Assembly (NCBI RefSeq): GCF_000282135.1 | Contig: NZ_AKJW01000010.1 | Coordinates: forward strand, 1-64,000 | Length of the DNA: 64,000 nucleotides | Direction of reading: 5' to 3' | Source: Herbaspirillum sp. CF444 | Lineage (GTDB): Bacteria; Pseudomonadota; Gammaproteobacteria; Burkholderiales; Burkholderiaceae_D | Part shown: piece after piece, positions 38,517-49,930 of the stretch | Layout: each line of letters starts with the position of its first letter | Numbering within the stretch: the stretch's first letter is position 1 | Program-made: the position numbers and the translations under genes | The notes under the pieces: generated by a model | The model's input: the letters and a program-made list of their open reading frames with translations, nothing else | The model's database searches: none | What the model was told of the DNA's origin: nothing

Positions 38517-40834
38517 TAGCCGCCCTTCTCTTCATCGCCGTCATCACCGTCCTCGTCGCTGCCCGGAACTTCCCCCTCCGGATTGCGCGCCTGTGCCTGA
38601 TACAGGCGATAGTAGGCGCCTTGTTTTGCCATCAGCTCTTCATGCGGACCGACTTCCACCACTTGCCCGCGATCCAGCACGACCAGACGATCGGCCTTGC
38701 GCAAGGTGGACAGGCGGTGAGCAATCGCGATCGTGGTGCGTCCCTTGACCAGGTTGTCGAGCGCCTTCTGGATCTCTTTCTCGGTGGTGGTATCCACGGA
38801 CGATGTCGCCTCGTCCAGAATCAGGAAGCGCGGATCGATCAGCAAGGCGCGCGCAATCGAAATACGCTGGCGCTCGCCGCCCGACAACGCCTGCCCGCGC
38901 TCGCCGACCAGCGAGTCGTAGCCTTGCGGCAAACGCAGGATGAATTCATGCGCATGCGCCGCGCGCGCAGCGGCGATAATTTCGGCACGGGTGGCATCGG
39001 GCTTGCCGTAGGCGATGTTCTCGGCAATCGTGCCGAAAAACAGAAAAGGCTCCTGCAGCACCAGACCGATATTGCGGCGATATTCGGAAATCGGCAGCGA
39101 ACGGATGTCGACGCCGTCGATACGGATAGAGCCTTCCGACACATCATAAAAACGACAGATCAGATTGACCATCGTGCTCTTGCCGGAACCGCTGTGACCG
39201 ACCAGGCCGATCATCTCGCCCGGAGCGATCGCCAGATCGACGCCGCGCATCACCGAACGATTGCCGTAGCGGAATCCGACATTGCGCAACTCGATCGAGC
39301 CTTTCACGTGCTCGATATGCACCGGATTGGCCGGCTCCGGCACGCTGGAAACGTGGTCGAGGATATCGAAAATCCGCTTGGCCCCGGCGGCCGCCTTTTG
39401 CGTCACCGACACGATGCGGCTCATGGAATCCAGGCGCGTGTAGAAGCGGCTGATGTACGCCAGGAACGCCGTCAGCACACCAACCGTGATCTGGTTATGC
39501 GACACCTGCCAGATACCGAACACCCACACCACGAGCAAACCGATTTCCGTCAGCATGGTCACGGTCGGCGTGAACAGCGACCAGATCTTGTTGACGCGGT
39601 CGTTGACCACCAGGTTGTGACGATTGGCTTCCTTGAAGCGAGCCGCTTCGCGCTTTTCCTGCGCAAACGCCTTGACCACGCGGATGCCGGGAATCGTGTC
39701 GGCCAGCACGTTGGTCACTTCTGACCAGATGCGATCGATCTTCTCAAAACCATGGCGCAGGCGGTCGCGCACCACGTGGATCATCCAGGCGATGAACGGC
39801 AACGGCAACAAGGTCACCAGCGCCAGCCACGGATTGATCGAAATCAGGATCACCGCGGTCATGATGATCATCAAGACGTCAATGATGAAATCCAGCAAAT
39901 GCAACGACAGGAAGACGCAGATACGATCGGTCTCCGAGCCGATGCGCGCCATCAGGTCGCCGGTGCGCTTGCCGCCGAAGTACTCCTGCGACAGTCGCAG
40001 CAAATGTTCATAAGTGGTCGTGCGCAAATCGGCGCCGATGCGTTCGCTCACCAACGCCAGGATGTAGGTGCGCCCCCAGCCCAGAATCCAGGCCACCATC
40101 GCCGAACCGAGCAAGCCGCTCAGGTACAGTCCCGCCAGATGGGAATCCAGCGGCGCGCCGTTCTGGAACGGAATCAGCACGTTGTCCATCAGCGGCATGG
40201 TCATGTACGGCGGCACCAATGTGGCAGCGGTCGACGCCAGCGTCAGCAGGAAACCCAGCAGCAAGGAACCCTTGTATGGTTTGGCGAAGCGCGTCAGGCG
40301 AAACAGCGCCCAGGTCGACGGCGGCGCCTCCTTGGCTTCCGGACAGATGGCGCAGGTTTCCTGGCCTTCCGGGATCGGCGCCTTGCATTGCGGACACACG
40401 TCCAGCTCTTGCCGGACCGCTTGCTGGCCGGACACATGCTTATCACGCTGCAACTCGCGCTGCAGCTCGAATTGATTGATGAGACGCAAGGCCTGAGGAT
40501 TTTGCGCCAGGGTATAGCGCCAGTACGCCAGACGCGACGAGCCGTCCTGCAATTCAAGGCTGCCGACGCCGGCGTGGTCGTAATGCTTCAGAACGGAGCC
40601 CTGACGATAATCCCAGCTGGTCCAGCCGCTGCCGTCGGCATTGCCGCCATCGCTGTTCGCCAGCAGGCGGCGATCGGTGACCAGCACCAGTCCGCGCGTG
40701 AATTTCAATGAAATATCGAGATCAAGCTCCAGCCAGGCGATGACTTTTTCATCGGACGCCAGTTGGGCCTGCACTTCCGCGCGCCATGGCGCGGGCAAAT
40801 TGGTGGAACTTGGGATGAGGGATTCTTTGTTCAT
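38516..40834 (-). CDS. ABC exporter-type protein with N-terminal zinc ribbon, cyanophycin islet
   Basis: A 772-residue fused ABC transporter. Residues 1 to about 135 form an unusual soluble N-terminal domain (LVLVTDRRLL recalls PH/GRAM-like folds). A four-cysteine ribbon follows with Cys147, 150, 161 and 164. The exporter-type membrane domain with six helices spans about 188-470. The nucleotide-binding domain has Walker A GHSGSGKS (546-553), signature LSGGE (650-654) and Walker B LILDEA (671-676). The C-terminus is acidic. It is divergent from cphA' and translationally coupled to the DUF1854 gene. The substrate is unknown; arginine, dipeptide or envelope export are all possible. Confidence 0.85.
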   Translation of the reverse strand: MNKESLIPSSTNLPAPWRAEVQAQLASDEKVIAWLELDLDISLKFTRGLVLVTDRRLLANSDGGNADGSGWTSWDYRQGSVLKHYDHAGVGSLELQDGSSRLAYWRYTLAQNPQALRLINQFELQRELQRDKHVSGQQAVRQELDVCPQCKAPIPEGQETCAICPEAKEAPPSTWALFRLTRFAKPYKGSLLLGFLLTLASTAATLVPPYMTMPLMDNVLIPFQNGAPLDSHLAGLYLSGLLGSAMVAWILGWGRTYILALVSERIGADLRTTTYEHLLRLSQEYFGGKRTGDLMARIGSETDRICVFLSLHLLDFIIDVLMIIMTAVILISINPWLALVTLLPLPFIAWMIHVVRDRLRHGFEKIDRIWSEVTNVLADTIPGIRVVKAFAQEKREAARFKEANRHNLVVNDRVNKIWSLFTPTVTMLTEIGLLVVWVFGIWQVSHNQITVGVLTAFLAYISRFYTRLDSMSRIVSVTQKAAAGAKRIFDILDHVSSVPEPANPVHIEHVKGSIELRNVGFRYGNRSVMRGVDLAIAPGEMIGLVGHSGSGKSTMVNLICRFYDVSEGSIRIDGVDIRSLPISEYRRNIGLVLQEPFLFFGTIAENIAYGKPDATRAEIIAAARAAHAHEFILRLPQGYDSLVGERGQALSGGERQRISIARALLIDPRFLILDEATSSVDTTTEKEIQKALDNLVKGRTTIAIAHRLSTLRKADRLVVLDRGQVVEVGPHEELMAKQGAYYRLYQAQARNPEGEVPGSDEDGDDGDEEKGG

Positions 40835-41294
40835 CTAGACGGCATGTATGTCCTGTGCGGACAGTGAAGAATGGTTTTGCTGGCAACTTTTTGCCGGCAA
40901 TCTATGCCGCGCATATTATATCTCGTATGGCTTTGCCACCCCGACAACGCACAAGCCCGGCTCGGCGATGACAGCAAGCGCCCCATTCCGTACCTCAAGC
41001 TGACGAAATCCTGATTATTTTGCATGCAAGACGGGAAACACTCTGCGACAATATCGTTACATTTTGTGTAGATCGGCAACTTAGGGAAGGGGCCGATGAC
41101 CAATCGAACATAGAACAACGCATAAACAACAAAAATCCGATAGATATTTGCATGCTTTGGCCGTCGGGCTCCCGGTTGCCGGTGCATGACTGGCCCGCAT
41201 TTTATTGCGGCCAAGTAAACCAATCGCGGCTTTATGCGTTATTCATGCTTGGATCGACAGAACAGACAACGCTTAGCGGCAAACCTGCTTACCC
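40835..41294. other. divergent intergenic region between the ABC gene and cphA'
   Basis: This 460-bp gap is AT-richer than the flanking genes and should hold the control region of the whole cyanophycin islet. A 10-bp inverted repeat pair is listed separately. A 130-codon minus frame at 40831-41223 has no ribosome site or recognisable domain and overlaps the promoter region, so it is not called. Confidence 0.6.
41117..41240. repeat. separated inverted repeat upstream of cphA'
   Basis: AACGCATAAA at 41117-41126 is the exact reverse complement of TTTATGCGTT at 41231-41240, 104 bp apart. Each arm is preceded at some distance by CCAATCG. It could be a pair of binding sites for one regulator bent into a loop, or chance. 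Confidence 0.35.
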
Positions 41295-43493
41295 ATGAAA
41301 AATATAGAATTTCTCCGTATCCTCCCCTTGCATGGCCCCAACATATGGACCTACCGTCCTGCGCTGGAAGTCTGGATCGACATCGGAGAACTGGAAGACT
41401 TTCCGTCGAACATCATTCCCGGTTTCAATGAACGCCTGACAAGCTGGCTCCCGTCCCTGGTCGAGCACCGCTGCAGCTATGGCGAACGCGGCGGCTTCCT
41501 GCAGCGCCTCAAGGAAGGCACCTGGCCCGGCCACATCATGGAGCACGTCACGCTGGAGCTGCAAAACCTGGCCGGCCTGCCCGGCGGTTTCGGCAAGGCG
41601 CGCGAAACTTCCACGCGCGGCGTCTATAAAGTCGTGGTCCGCGCCCGCCACGAACAAGTCACCCGCGCCGCCCTGTATGCCGGCCGCGACCTGGTCATGG
41701 CCGCGATCGAAGACAAACCTTTCGACGTCAACGCCGCCATTGAAAAACTGCGCGACATGGTCGACTCGCTGTGCCTGGGCCCGAGCACGGCCTGCATCGT
41801 GGACGCCGCCGACGAACGCCGCATCCCGTCGATCCGCCTGTCCGAAGGCAATCTGGTCCAGCTCGGCCACGGCATCAAGCAACGCCGCATCTGGACTGCC
41901 GAAACCGACCAGACCAGCGCCATCGCCGAAAGCATCTCGCGCGACAAGGACCTGACCAAGACCCTGCTGCAATCCTGCGGCGTCGCCATTCCCGAAGGCC
42001 GCATCGTCGACAGCCCGGCCGACGCCTGGGAAGCCGCAGAAGACATCGGCCTGCCGGTGGTCGTCAAGCCGTCCGACGCCAACCATGGCCGCGGCGTCTT
42101 CATCGACCTCAATACCCGGGCCGAAGTCGAAACCGCCTACAAGGCCGCACTGGAAGAAGGCAGCAGCGTGCTTGTGGAACGTTTCATCCGCGGCAACGAA
42201 CATCGCCTGCTGATCGTCGGCGGCAAGCTGGCCGCCGCCGCCCGCGGCGAACCGATCTTCGTCATCGGCGACGGCAAGTCGACTGTGTCGCAACTGATCG
42301 ACGTGCTCAATACCGATCCGCGCCGCGGCGATCTGGAAGAACATCCGCTCAATCCGGTCATTCTCGACCGCGAACCCGCGGCCCGCCTCGAACTGGAACG
42401 CCAGGGCCTGAACGCAGACTCCGTGCCGCCGGCCGGCAAGAAGGTCTTGTTGCTGCGCAATGGCAACGTTGCCATCGACGTCACCGATCAGGTCCATCCG
42501 AGCGTCGCTGCGACTGCATCGCTGGCCGCGCGCGTGGTCGGCCTCGACATCGCCGGCGTCGACCTGGTGGCCGAAGACATCTCCAAGCCGCTCGATGAAC
42601 AGCGTGGCGCCATCGTCGAAGTCAACGCCGGCCCCGGCCTGCTGATGCACCTGAAACCGTCCGAAGGCACGCCGCGTCCGGTCGGCCAGGCCATCGTCGA
42701 ACATCTGTTCAAACCCGAAGACACCGGCCGCATCCCTATCGTCGGCATCACCGGCACGCACGGCAAGACCACCATCGCGCGCCTGGTCGCACGCATCATT
42801 CACCTGAGCGGCAAACACGTGGGCCTGGCCTGCGGCGACGGCCTCTACTTCGACCAGCGTCTGGTCGAAAAAGGCAATCGCGCGACCTGGGGCGCAGCGC
42901 ACCGCGTCCTGCTCAATCGCGCCGTCGAAGCCGCCGTGTTCGAAAACGGCAGCGTCTCGATCCTGTCCGAAGGCCTTGCCTACGACCGTTGCCAGGTCGG
43001 CGTGGTCGCCAATATCGACCCGGCCGACAGCCTGCCCGAGTACTACATCGACAACGCCGAGCAAATGGCCACCAAGGTCAAGCGCACCCAGGTCGACGTC
43101 GTCTTGCCGGACGGCGTCGCCGTCCTCAATGCGGAAGACCCGCTGGTCGCCGACATGGCCGGCCTGTGCGACGGCGAAGTCATCTTCTTCGGTTCCGACG
43201 CCGCCGGCCCTGTCATGGCCGAACATCTGCAACAAGGCAAGCGCGGCGTGTTCGTGCGCAACGGCGACGTCATCCTCGCCCGCGGCGACAAGGAAATCCT
43301 CGTCAGCGCCGTGGCGGCGATCCCGATTACCGGCGGCGGCGCCGTCACTTTCCAGATCGAGAACGTTCTGGCGGCAGTTGCCGCAAGCTGGGCGCTGAAC
43401 ATTTCCGCCGACCTGATTCGCGCCGGCATCGAGTTGTTCGGCACCGAGCAGGCTGAAGAGCAGGACAAGAAGCGCAAGGCGCAAACCGCCTGA
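41295..43493 (+). CDS. cphA': cyanophycin synthetase paralogue lacking the Mur C-terminal lobe
   Basis: A 732-residue cyanophycin synthetase homologue. The N domain is at about 1-165, and the ATP-grasp domain at about 215-470 has VVVKPSDANHGRGV and IVEVNAGPGLLMHL. The Mur-like domain retains a P-loop (GITGTHGKTT, 484-493). The protein ends with a charged tail right after ASWALNISADLIRAGIELFG. In the neighbouring CphA that point is followed by the whole substrate-binding C-terminal lobe. Full CphA adds Asp with the ATP-grasp site and Arg with the Mur site, so Arg addition is doubtful here. Shortened cyanobacterial CphA2 polymerises beta-Asp-Arg dipeptides, a plausible model. It is the first gene of a two-gene unit. 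Confidence 0.88.
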   Translation: MKNIEFLRILPLHGPNIWTYRPALEVWIDIGELEDFPSNIIPGFNERLTSWLPSLVEHRCSYGERGGFLQRLKEGTWPGHIMEHVTLELQNLAGLPGGFGKARETSTRGVYKVVVRARHEQVTRAALYAGRDLVMAAIEDKPFDVNAAIEKLRDMVDSLCLGPSTACIVDAADERRIPSIRLSEGNLVQLGHGIKQRRIWTAETDQTSAIAESISRDKDLTKTLLQSCGVAIPEGRIVDSPADAWEAAEDIGLPVVVKPSDANHGRGVFIDLNTRAEVETAYKAALEEGSSVLVERFIRGNEHRLLIVGGKLAAAARGEPIFVIGDGKSTVSQLIDVLNTDPRRGDLEEHPLNPVILDREPAARLELERQGLNADSVPPAGKKVLLLRNGNVAIDVTDQVHPSVAATASLAARVVGLDIAGVDLVAEDISKPLDEQRGAIVEVNAGPGLLMHLKPSEGTPRPVGQAIVEHLFKPEDTGRIPIVGITGTHGKTTIARLVARIIHLSGKHVGLACGDGLYFDQRLVEKGNRATWGAAHRVLLNRAVEAAVFENGSVSILSEGLAYDRCQVGVVANIDPADSLPEYYIDNAEQMATKVKRTQVDVVLPDGVAVLNAEDPLVADMAGLCDGEVIFFGSDAAGPVMAEHLQQGKRGVFVRNGDVILARGDKEILVSAVAAIPITGGGAVTFQIENVLAAVAASWALNISADLIRAGIELFGTEQAEEQDKKRKAQTA

Positions 43494-43566
43494 TCTTCCG
43501 TATCGACGATCAAACACCGTTACCACCGGCCGGCATGGCCCAAGACACATTCAGGAAGACTTGTTG

Positions 43567-46137
43567 ATGGACGTATCACGTATTCGCGTACTGCGCGGCC
43601 CGAACCTCTGGAGCAGGCACACTGCGATTGAAGCCATCGTATCCTGCAGCGAGGCTGAACGCGCCATTGAAGGCATCACGGGTTTTGAAGTACGCCTGCG
43701 CGCGCGCTTCCCCCACATCGGCTTCCTGCAACCGGCCGGCGAAGCCAAGGCAGTCTCCATGGCCCATGCACTGGAAGCCGCCACGCTGGCCCTGCAATCG
43801 CAAGCCGGTTGCCCGGTTACCTTCAGCCGCACCGTACCGACCGTCGAAACCGGCGTCTATCAGGTCATCGTCGAATACAGCGAAGAAGCCGTCGGCCGCC
43901 TCGCCTTTGAGCTGGCGCGCGAACTCTGCCTGGCCGCCGTGGAAGACAAACCCTTCGATCTGGCCGATGCATTGGCCCGTTTGCGCGAACTCGACGAAGA
44001 CGTCCGTCTCGGCCCAAGCACCGGTTCCATCGTCACGGCAGCACTCAAGCGCGGCATCCCTTTCCGTCGCCTGACCGACGGCAGCATGGTGCAGTTCGGC
44101 TGGGGCAGCCGCCAGAAGCGCATCCAGGCCGCCGAAACCAGCGACACCAGCGCCATCGCCGAATCGATCGCCCAGGACAAGGAACTGACCAAGATGCTGC
44201 TGCACGCAGCAGGCGTACCGGTCCCTAACGGCCGCGTGGTCGAAACCGTCGAAGACGCCTGGGCGGCAGCGCAGGAAATCGCCGCGCCGGTCGTCGTCAA
44301 ACCGCGCGACGGCAACCAGGGCAAAGGCGTCGCCGTCAATATCAGCACGCAGGCGCAAATCACCGCGGCATTCAATGCCGCCATCAAGATCAGCGATGAG
44401 ATCATCGTCGAACGTTACATGCCCGGCCACGACTATCGCCTGCTGGTCATCGGCAAGCATCTGGTCGCCGCCGCCCGCCGCGATCCGCCGCAAGTCATCG
44501 GCGACGGCGTGCATACCATTCGCCAACTGGTGGACAAGGTCAACAGCGATCCTTTGCGCGGCGATGGCCATGCGACTTCGCTGACCAAGATCCGCTTCGA
44601 CGATATCGCCCTGGCCACTCTGGCCAAGCAAAATTACGACGCCGAGGCTATCCCGCCGCAAGGCGCGCGCATCGTCCTGCGCAACAACGCCAACCTCTCC
44701 ACCGGCGGTACCGCCACCGACGTAACGGATGACGTCCATCCGGAACTGGCCGCGCGCGCCATCGCCGCTGCGCAAATGGTCGGTCTCGACATCTGCGGCG
44801 TCGACATCGTCTGCAACAGCGTGCACAAGCCGCTGGAAGAACAGGAAGGCGGCGTGGTCGAAGTCAACGCCGCGCCAGGCCTGCGCATGCACCTGACGCC
44901 GTCATATGGCAAAGGCCGCGCGGTCGGCGACGCCATCATCTCGACCATGTTCGCCGATGGCGACGATGCCCGAATCCCGGTGGTTGCGGTTGCCGGCACC
45001 AACGGCAAGACGACTACCGTACGCCTGATCACCCACCTGCTCGCACAAAAAGGCCTGCGCGTCGGCATGACCAATACCGACGGCGTCTACATCGACAAGC
45101 AGCGCATCGACACCGGCGACTGCAGCGGTCCGCGCAGCGCGCGCAACGTGCTGTTCCATCCCGACGTCGATGCCGCCGTGCTGGAAACCGCCCGTGGCGG
45201 CGTCCTGCGCGAAGGCCTCGGCTTCGACCGCTGCAACGTTGCGGTCGTCACCAACATCGGCATGGGCGACCACCTGGGTCTGAGCTACATCAGCACGGTG
45301 GAAGACCTCGCCGTGGTCAAGCGCGTGATCGTCGAAAACGTCGCGCCGACGGGTTACGCCGTGTTGAATGCAGCCGATCCGATGGTCTCCAGCATGGCCC
45401 AGTCCTGCCCCGGCGCCGTGATTTTCTTCGCCCTTGATCCGCAACATCCGATCATGGCCACGCATCGCGCGCAAGGCCGCCGCGTCGTCTACCGCGACGG
45501 CAACGACGTCGTCGCAGCCCAAGGCGACCAGGAATGCCGTCTGGCGCTCGGCGACATTCCGCTGACGCGCGGCGGCACCATCGGCTTTCAGGTGGAAAAC
45601 ACCATGGCGTCGGTGGCGGCTGTCTGGGCATTGAATCTGGACTGGGAAATCGTCCGCGCCGGCTTGCGCACCTTCATCAGCGATGTCGGCACCGCACCCG
45701 GTCGCTTCAATATGTTCGACTATCGCGGCGCGACGCTGATCGCCGACTACGGCCACAATCCGGACGCCATCAACGCGCTGGTCAAGGCGGTGGAAAGCAT
45801 TCCCGCCAAACGCCGCTCGGTGGTCATCAGCGGCGCCGGCGATCGTCGCGACATCGATATCCGTCAGCAGACCGAAATTCTCGGCGACGCCTTCGATGAA
45901 GTCGTCCTGTATCAGGATCAATGCCAGCGCGGCCGCGCCGACGGCGAAGTGCTCGCCCTGCTCCGCCAGGGTCTGGCCAACGCCCGACGCACCACGGAAA
46001 CCAAGGAAGTCTTCGGTGAATTCCTGGCGATCGATACCGCTTTGGCATCATTGAAGGCCGGCGATCTGTGCCTGATCCTGATCGATCAGATCGAAGAGGC
46101 GCTGGCGCATATTGCCAAGCGTGTCGCGGAAGGCTGA
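43567..46137 (+). CDS. cphA: cyanophycin synthetase
   Basis: CphA makes multi-L-arginyl-poly-L-aspartate, a cytoplasmic nitrogen and carbon store, from Asp, Arg and ATP. The 856-residue protein is of full length. It has an N domain, an ATP-grasp domain (VVVKPRDGNQGKGV, VVEVNAAPGLRMHL) and a complete Mur-ligase-like domain. P-loop GTNGKTT lies at about 477-483, and the C-terminal lobe starts near GTAPGRFNMFDY, with ADYGHNPDAI and VVISGAGDRRDIDI. ATG 43567 is chosen because AGGAAG lies 8 bp upstream; two TTG codons precede it. It follows cphA' by 73 bp. No cyanophycinase (cphB) or isoaspartyl dipeptidase gene is in the window. Confidence 0.93.
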   Translation: MDVSRIRVLRGPNLWSRHTAIEAIVSCSEAERAIEGITGFEVRLRARFPHIGFLQPAGEAKAVSMAHALEAATLALQSQAGCPVTFSRTVPTVETGVYQVIVEYSEEAVGRLAFELARELCLAAVEDKPFDLADALARLRELDEDVRLGPSTGSIVTAALKRGIPFRRLTDGSMVQFGWGSRQKRIQAAETSDTSAIAESIAQDKELTKMLLHAAGVPVPNGRVVETVEDAWAAAQEIAAPVVVKPRDGNQGKGVAVNISTQAQITAAFNAAIKISDEIIVERYMPGHDYRLLVIGKHLVAAARRDPPQVIGDGVHTIRQLVDKVNSDPLRGDGHATSLTKIRFDDIALATLAKQNYDAEAIPPQGARIVLRNNANLSTGGTATDVTDDVHPELAARAIAAAQMVGLDICGVDIVCNSVHKPLEEQEGGVVEVNAAPGLRMHLTPSYGKGRAVGDAIISTMFADGDDARIPVVAVAGTNGKTTTVRLITHLLAQKGLRVGMTNTDGVYIDKQRIDTGDCSGPRSARNVLFHPDVDAAVLETARGGVLREGLGFDRCNVAVVTNIGMGDHLGLSYISTVEDLAVVKRVIVENVAPTGYAVLNAADPMVSSMAQSCPGAVIFFALDPQHPIMATHRAQGRRVVYRDGNDVVAAQGDQECRLALGDIPLTRGGTIGFQVENTMASVAAVWALNLDWEIVRAGLRTFISDVGTAPGRFNMFDYRGATLIADYGHNPDAINALVKAVESIPAKRRSVVISGAGDRRDIDIRQQTEILGDAFDEVVLYQDQCQRGRADGEVLALLRQGLANARRTTETKEVFGEFLAIDTALASLKAGDLCLILIDQIEEALAHIAKRVAEG

Positions 46138-46167
46138 GACACGCGCACCAGTAGTCGTCGCAGAAAT

Positions 46168-46207
46168 GAAAATCGCGTGTTGAAGTCGAACTTCACACGC
46201 GATTTTT
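46168..46207. terminator. bidirectional terminator between cphA and def
   Basis: A long hairpin: an outer stem ATCGCGTG/CACGCGAT plus an inner stem TGAAG/CTTCA separated by a one-base bulge, flanked by A and T runs. It separates convergent cphA and def. Confidence 0.85.
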
Positions 46208-46241
46208 ATTTGCAGCACACCGTCAGGACAAGCAGCCCGAC

Positions 46242-46778
46242 TCAGTCGTCGTCATTGGGGTCCAGCTCGGGAAACAGAATTTCAGTGAATCCGAAGCGCG
46301 AAAAATCCTTGATGCGCATCGGATAGAGAATGCCCCACAAGTGATCGCACTCATGCTGCACCACGCGCGCATGAAAACCGTCGACGGTGCGGTCGATGCG
46401 GTTGCCGGCCTCGTCGAATCCTTCATAGCGCAAACGGCTCCAGCGCGGCACCACGCCGCGCAGACCGGGCACCGACAGGCAACCTTCCCAGCCGTCTTCC
46501 ATGTCGTCGCCGAGTTGCGTCAGCGTCGGATTGATCAGCACGGTTTCCGGGACTTCCGGCGCATCCGGATAGCGCTGGTTTTTCTTGAAGCCGAAAATCA
46601 CCAGTTGCAGATTGACGCCGATCTGCGGCGCCGCCAGTCCTGCGCCATTCACCGCGCGCATGGTTTCGAACATGTCGGCAATCAGCGTATCCATCTCCGG
46701 CGTGCCGAACTGCTGCACCGGCTCGGCCTGGCGCAGCAGGCGCGGATCGCCCATCTTCAGAATTTCGCGTATTGCCAT
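46242..46778 (-). CDS. def: peptide deformylase
   Basis: Deformylase removes the formyl group from nascent N-formyl-Met with an Fe2+ or Zn2+ centre. The 178-residue protein has the three motifs [18 protein letters not shown] (metal-binding Cys) and QHECDHLWG (the HEXXH motif, two His ligands). The acidic tail [10 protein letters not shown] is a little longer than in E. coli. This copy is not next to fmt, so a second def gene elsewhere is likely in this organism. It is followed by no gene in its direction before the terminator. Confidence 0.95.
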   Translation of the reverse strand: MAIREILKMGDPRLLRQAEPVQQFGTPEMDTLIADMFETMRAVNGAGLAAPQIGVNLQLVIFGFKKNQRYPDAPEVPETVLINPTLTQLGDDMEDGWEGCLSVPGLRGVVPRWSRLRYEGFDEAGNRIDRTVDGFHARVVQHECDHLWGILYPMRIKDFSRFGFTEILFPELDPNDDD

Positions 46779-46822
46779 TCCTGCTCTCCTTGCGGCTTTT
46801 TGTGTTGAAATCGAGTCTTAAG

Positions 46823-47710
46823 TCAGGGCTTGAGGCCGATCTGCTTGAGATATTCGGTGAAGGCCTCGCCAGTTTCGGCATGCTTCATTCCCATCGCCAC
46901 CGTCGCCTTGAGGTAACCGAGCTTCGAGCCGCAGTCGTAGCGCTGGCCTTCGTAGCGATACGCCAGCACGGTCTGCGCATGCATCAGCGCGGCAATGCCG
47001 TCAGTCAACTGAATCTCGCCGCCGGCGCCCTTGCCGATGGTTTCCAGGTATTCGAAAATGCGGTTGTTCAGCACATAGCGACCGACCACCGCCAGCGTCG
47101 ACGGCGCGACGTCGGGCGCCGGCTTTTCGACGATGCCGTTGACGCGTTCGAGATTCGGCTGATACGCCGTGGCGCTGACGATGCCGTATTGCTTGGTCTC
47201 GCTGCGCGGCACGTCCTGTACCGCCAGCAGGCTCAGGCCTTCGCGTTCGTAGACCTCGGTCATCTGCGCCATCACCGGCTTCTGACCGGGACCCACATCC
47301 ATGAAGTCGTCCGCGAGCAGGACCGCGAAAGGCTCGTCGCCGACCACCGGGCGCGCGCACAATACCGCGTGGCCCAGACCCAGCGGCGCGGATTGGCGGA
47401 TGAAGATGCAGGTCACGTTCTTGGGGATGACGTTTTGCACGATATCCAGCAATTGCTGTTTGCCGGCCGCTTCCAGTTCGGCTTCCAGCTCATAGGCCTT
47501 GTCGAAATGGTCTTCGATGGCGCGCTTGTTGCGGCCGGTGATGAACACCATCTCGGTAATGCCTGCAGCGACCGCTTCTTCCACTGCGTAGTGAATCAGC
47601 GGCTTATCAACGATGGGCAACATTTCCTTGGGCTGCGCCTTGGTGGCCGGCAAGAAGCGGCTACCCAGGCCCGCAACGGGAAATACGGCCTTCTTGATTC
47701 TCTTAGTCAT
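46823..47710 (-). CDS. galU: UTP-glucose-1-phosphate uridylyltransferase
   Basis: GalU makes UDP-glucose for lipopolysaccharide, capsule and galactose metabolism. The 295-residue protein has the nucleotide-binding signature [20 protein letters not shown], the central [11 protein letters not shown] and the lysine-containing [11 protein letters not shown] 47710 ([14 protein letters not shown]) matches the family. An upstream in-frame start at 47758 adds a non-conserved stretch. It lies 44 bp upstream of def and 69 bp downstream of ligA. Confidence 0.96.
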   Translation of the reverse strand: MTKRIKKAVFPVAGLGSRFLPATKAQPKEMLPIVDKPLIHYAVEEAVAAGITEMVFITGRNKRAIEDHFDKAYELEAELEAAGKQQLLDIVQNVIPKNVTCIFIRQSAPLGLGHAVLCARPVVGDEPFAVLLADDFMDVGPGQKPVMAQMTEVYEREGLSLLAVQDVPRSETKQYGIVSATAYQPNLERVNGIVEKPAPDVAPSTLAVVGRYVLNNRIFEYLETIGKGAGGEIQLTDGIAALMHAQTVLAYRYEGQRYDCGSKLGYLKATVAMGMKHAETGEAFTEYLKQIGLKP

Positions 47711-47779
47711 TGCTGCTCCAAATAAAAATGAATGTATCCGATTGGCATCTGCGGGCATTATGGCCCACTCTCGCTGCGA

Positions 47780-49924
<2,145 letters not shown>

Positions 49925-49930
49925 TCAGGC

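Noticed and set aside
40831-41223. A 130-codon minus-strand frame upstream of the ABC transporter
   Set aside because: It has no ribosome site or domain, overlaps the ABC start and fills the likely divergent promoter region.
41289-43550. A 753-codon frame antisense to cphA'
   Set aside because: The plus-strand ATP-grasp and Mur motifs are clear; the minus-strand product is Asp/Ala/Gln/His-rich and without domains.
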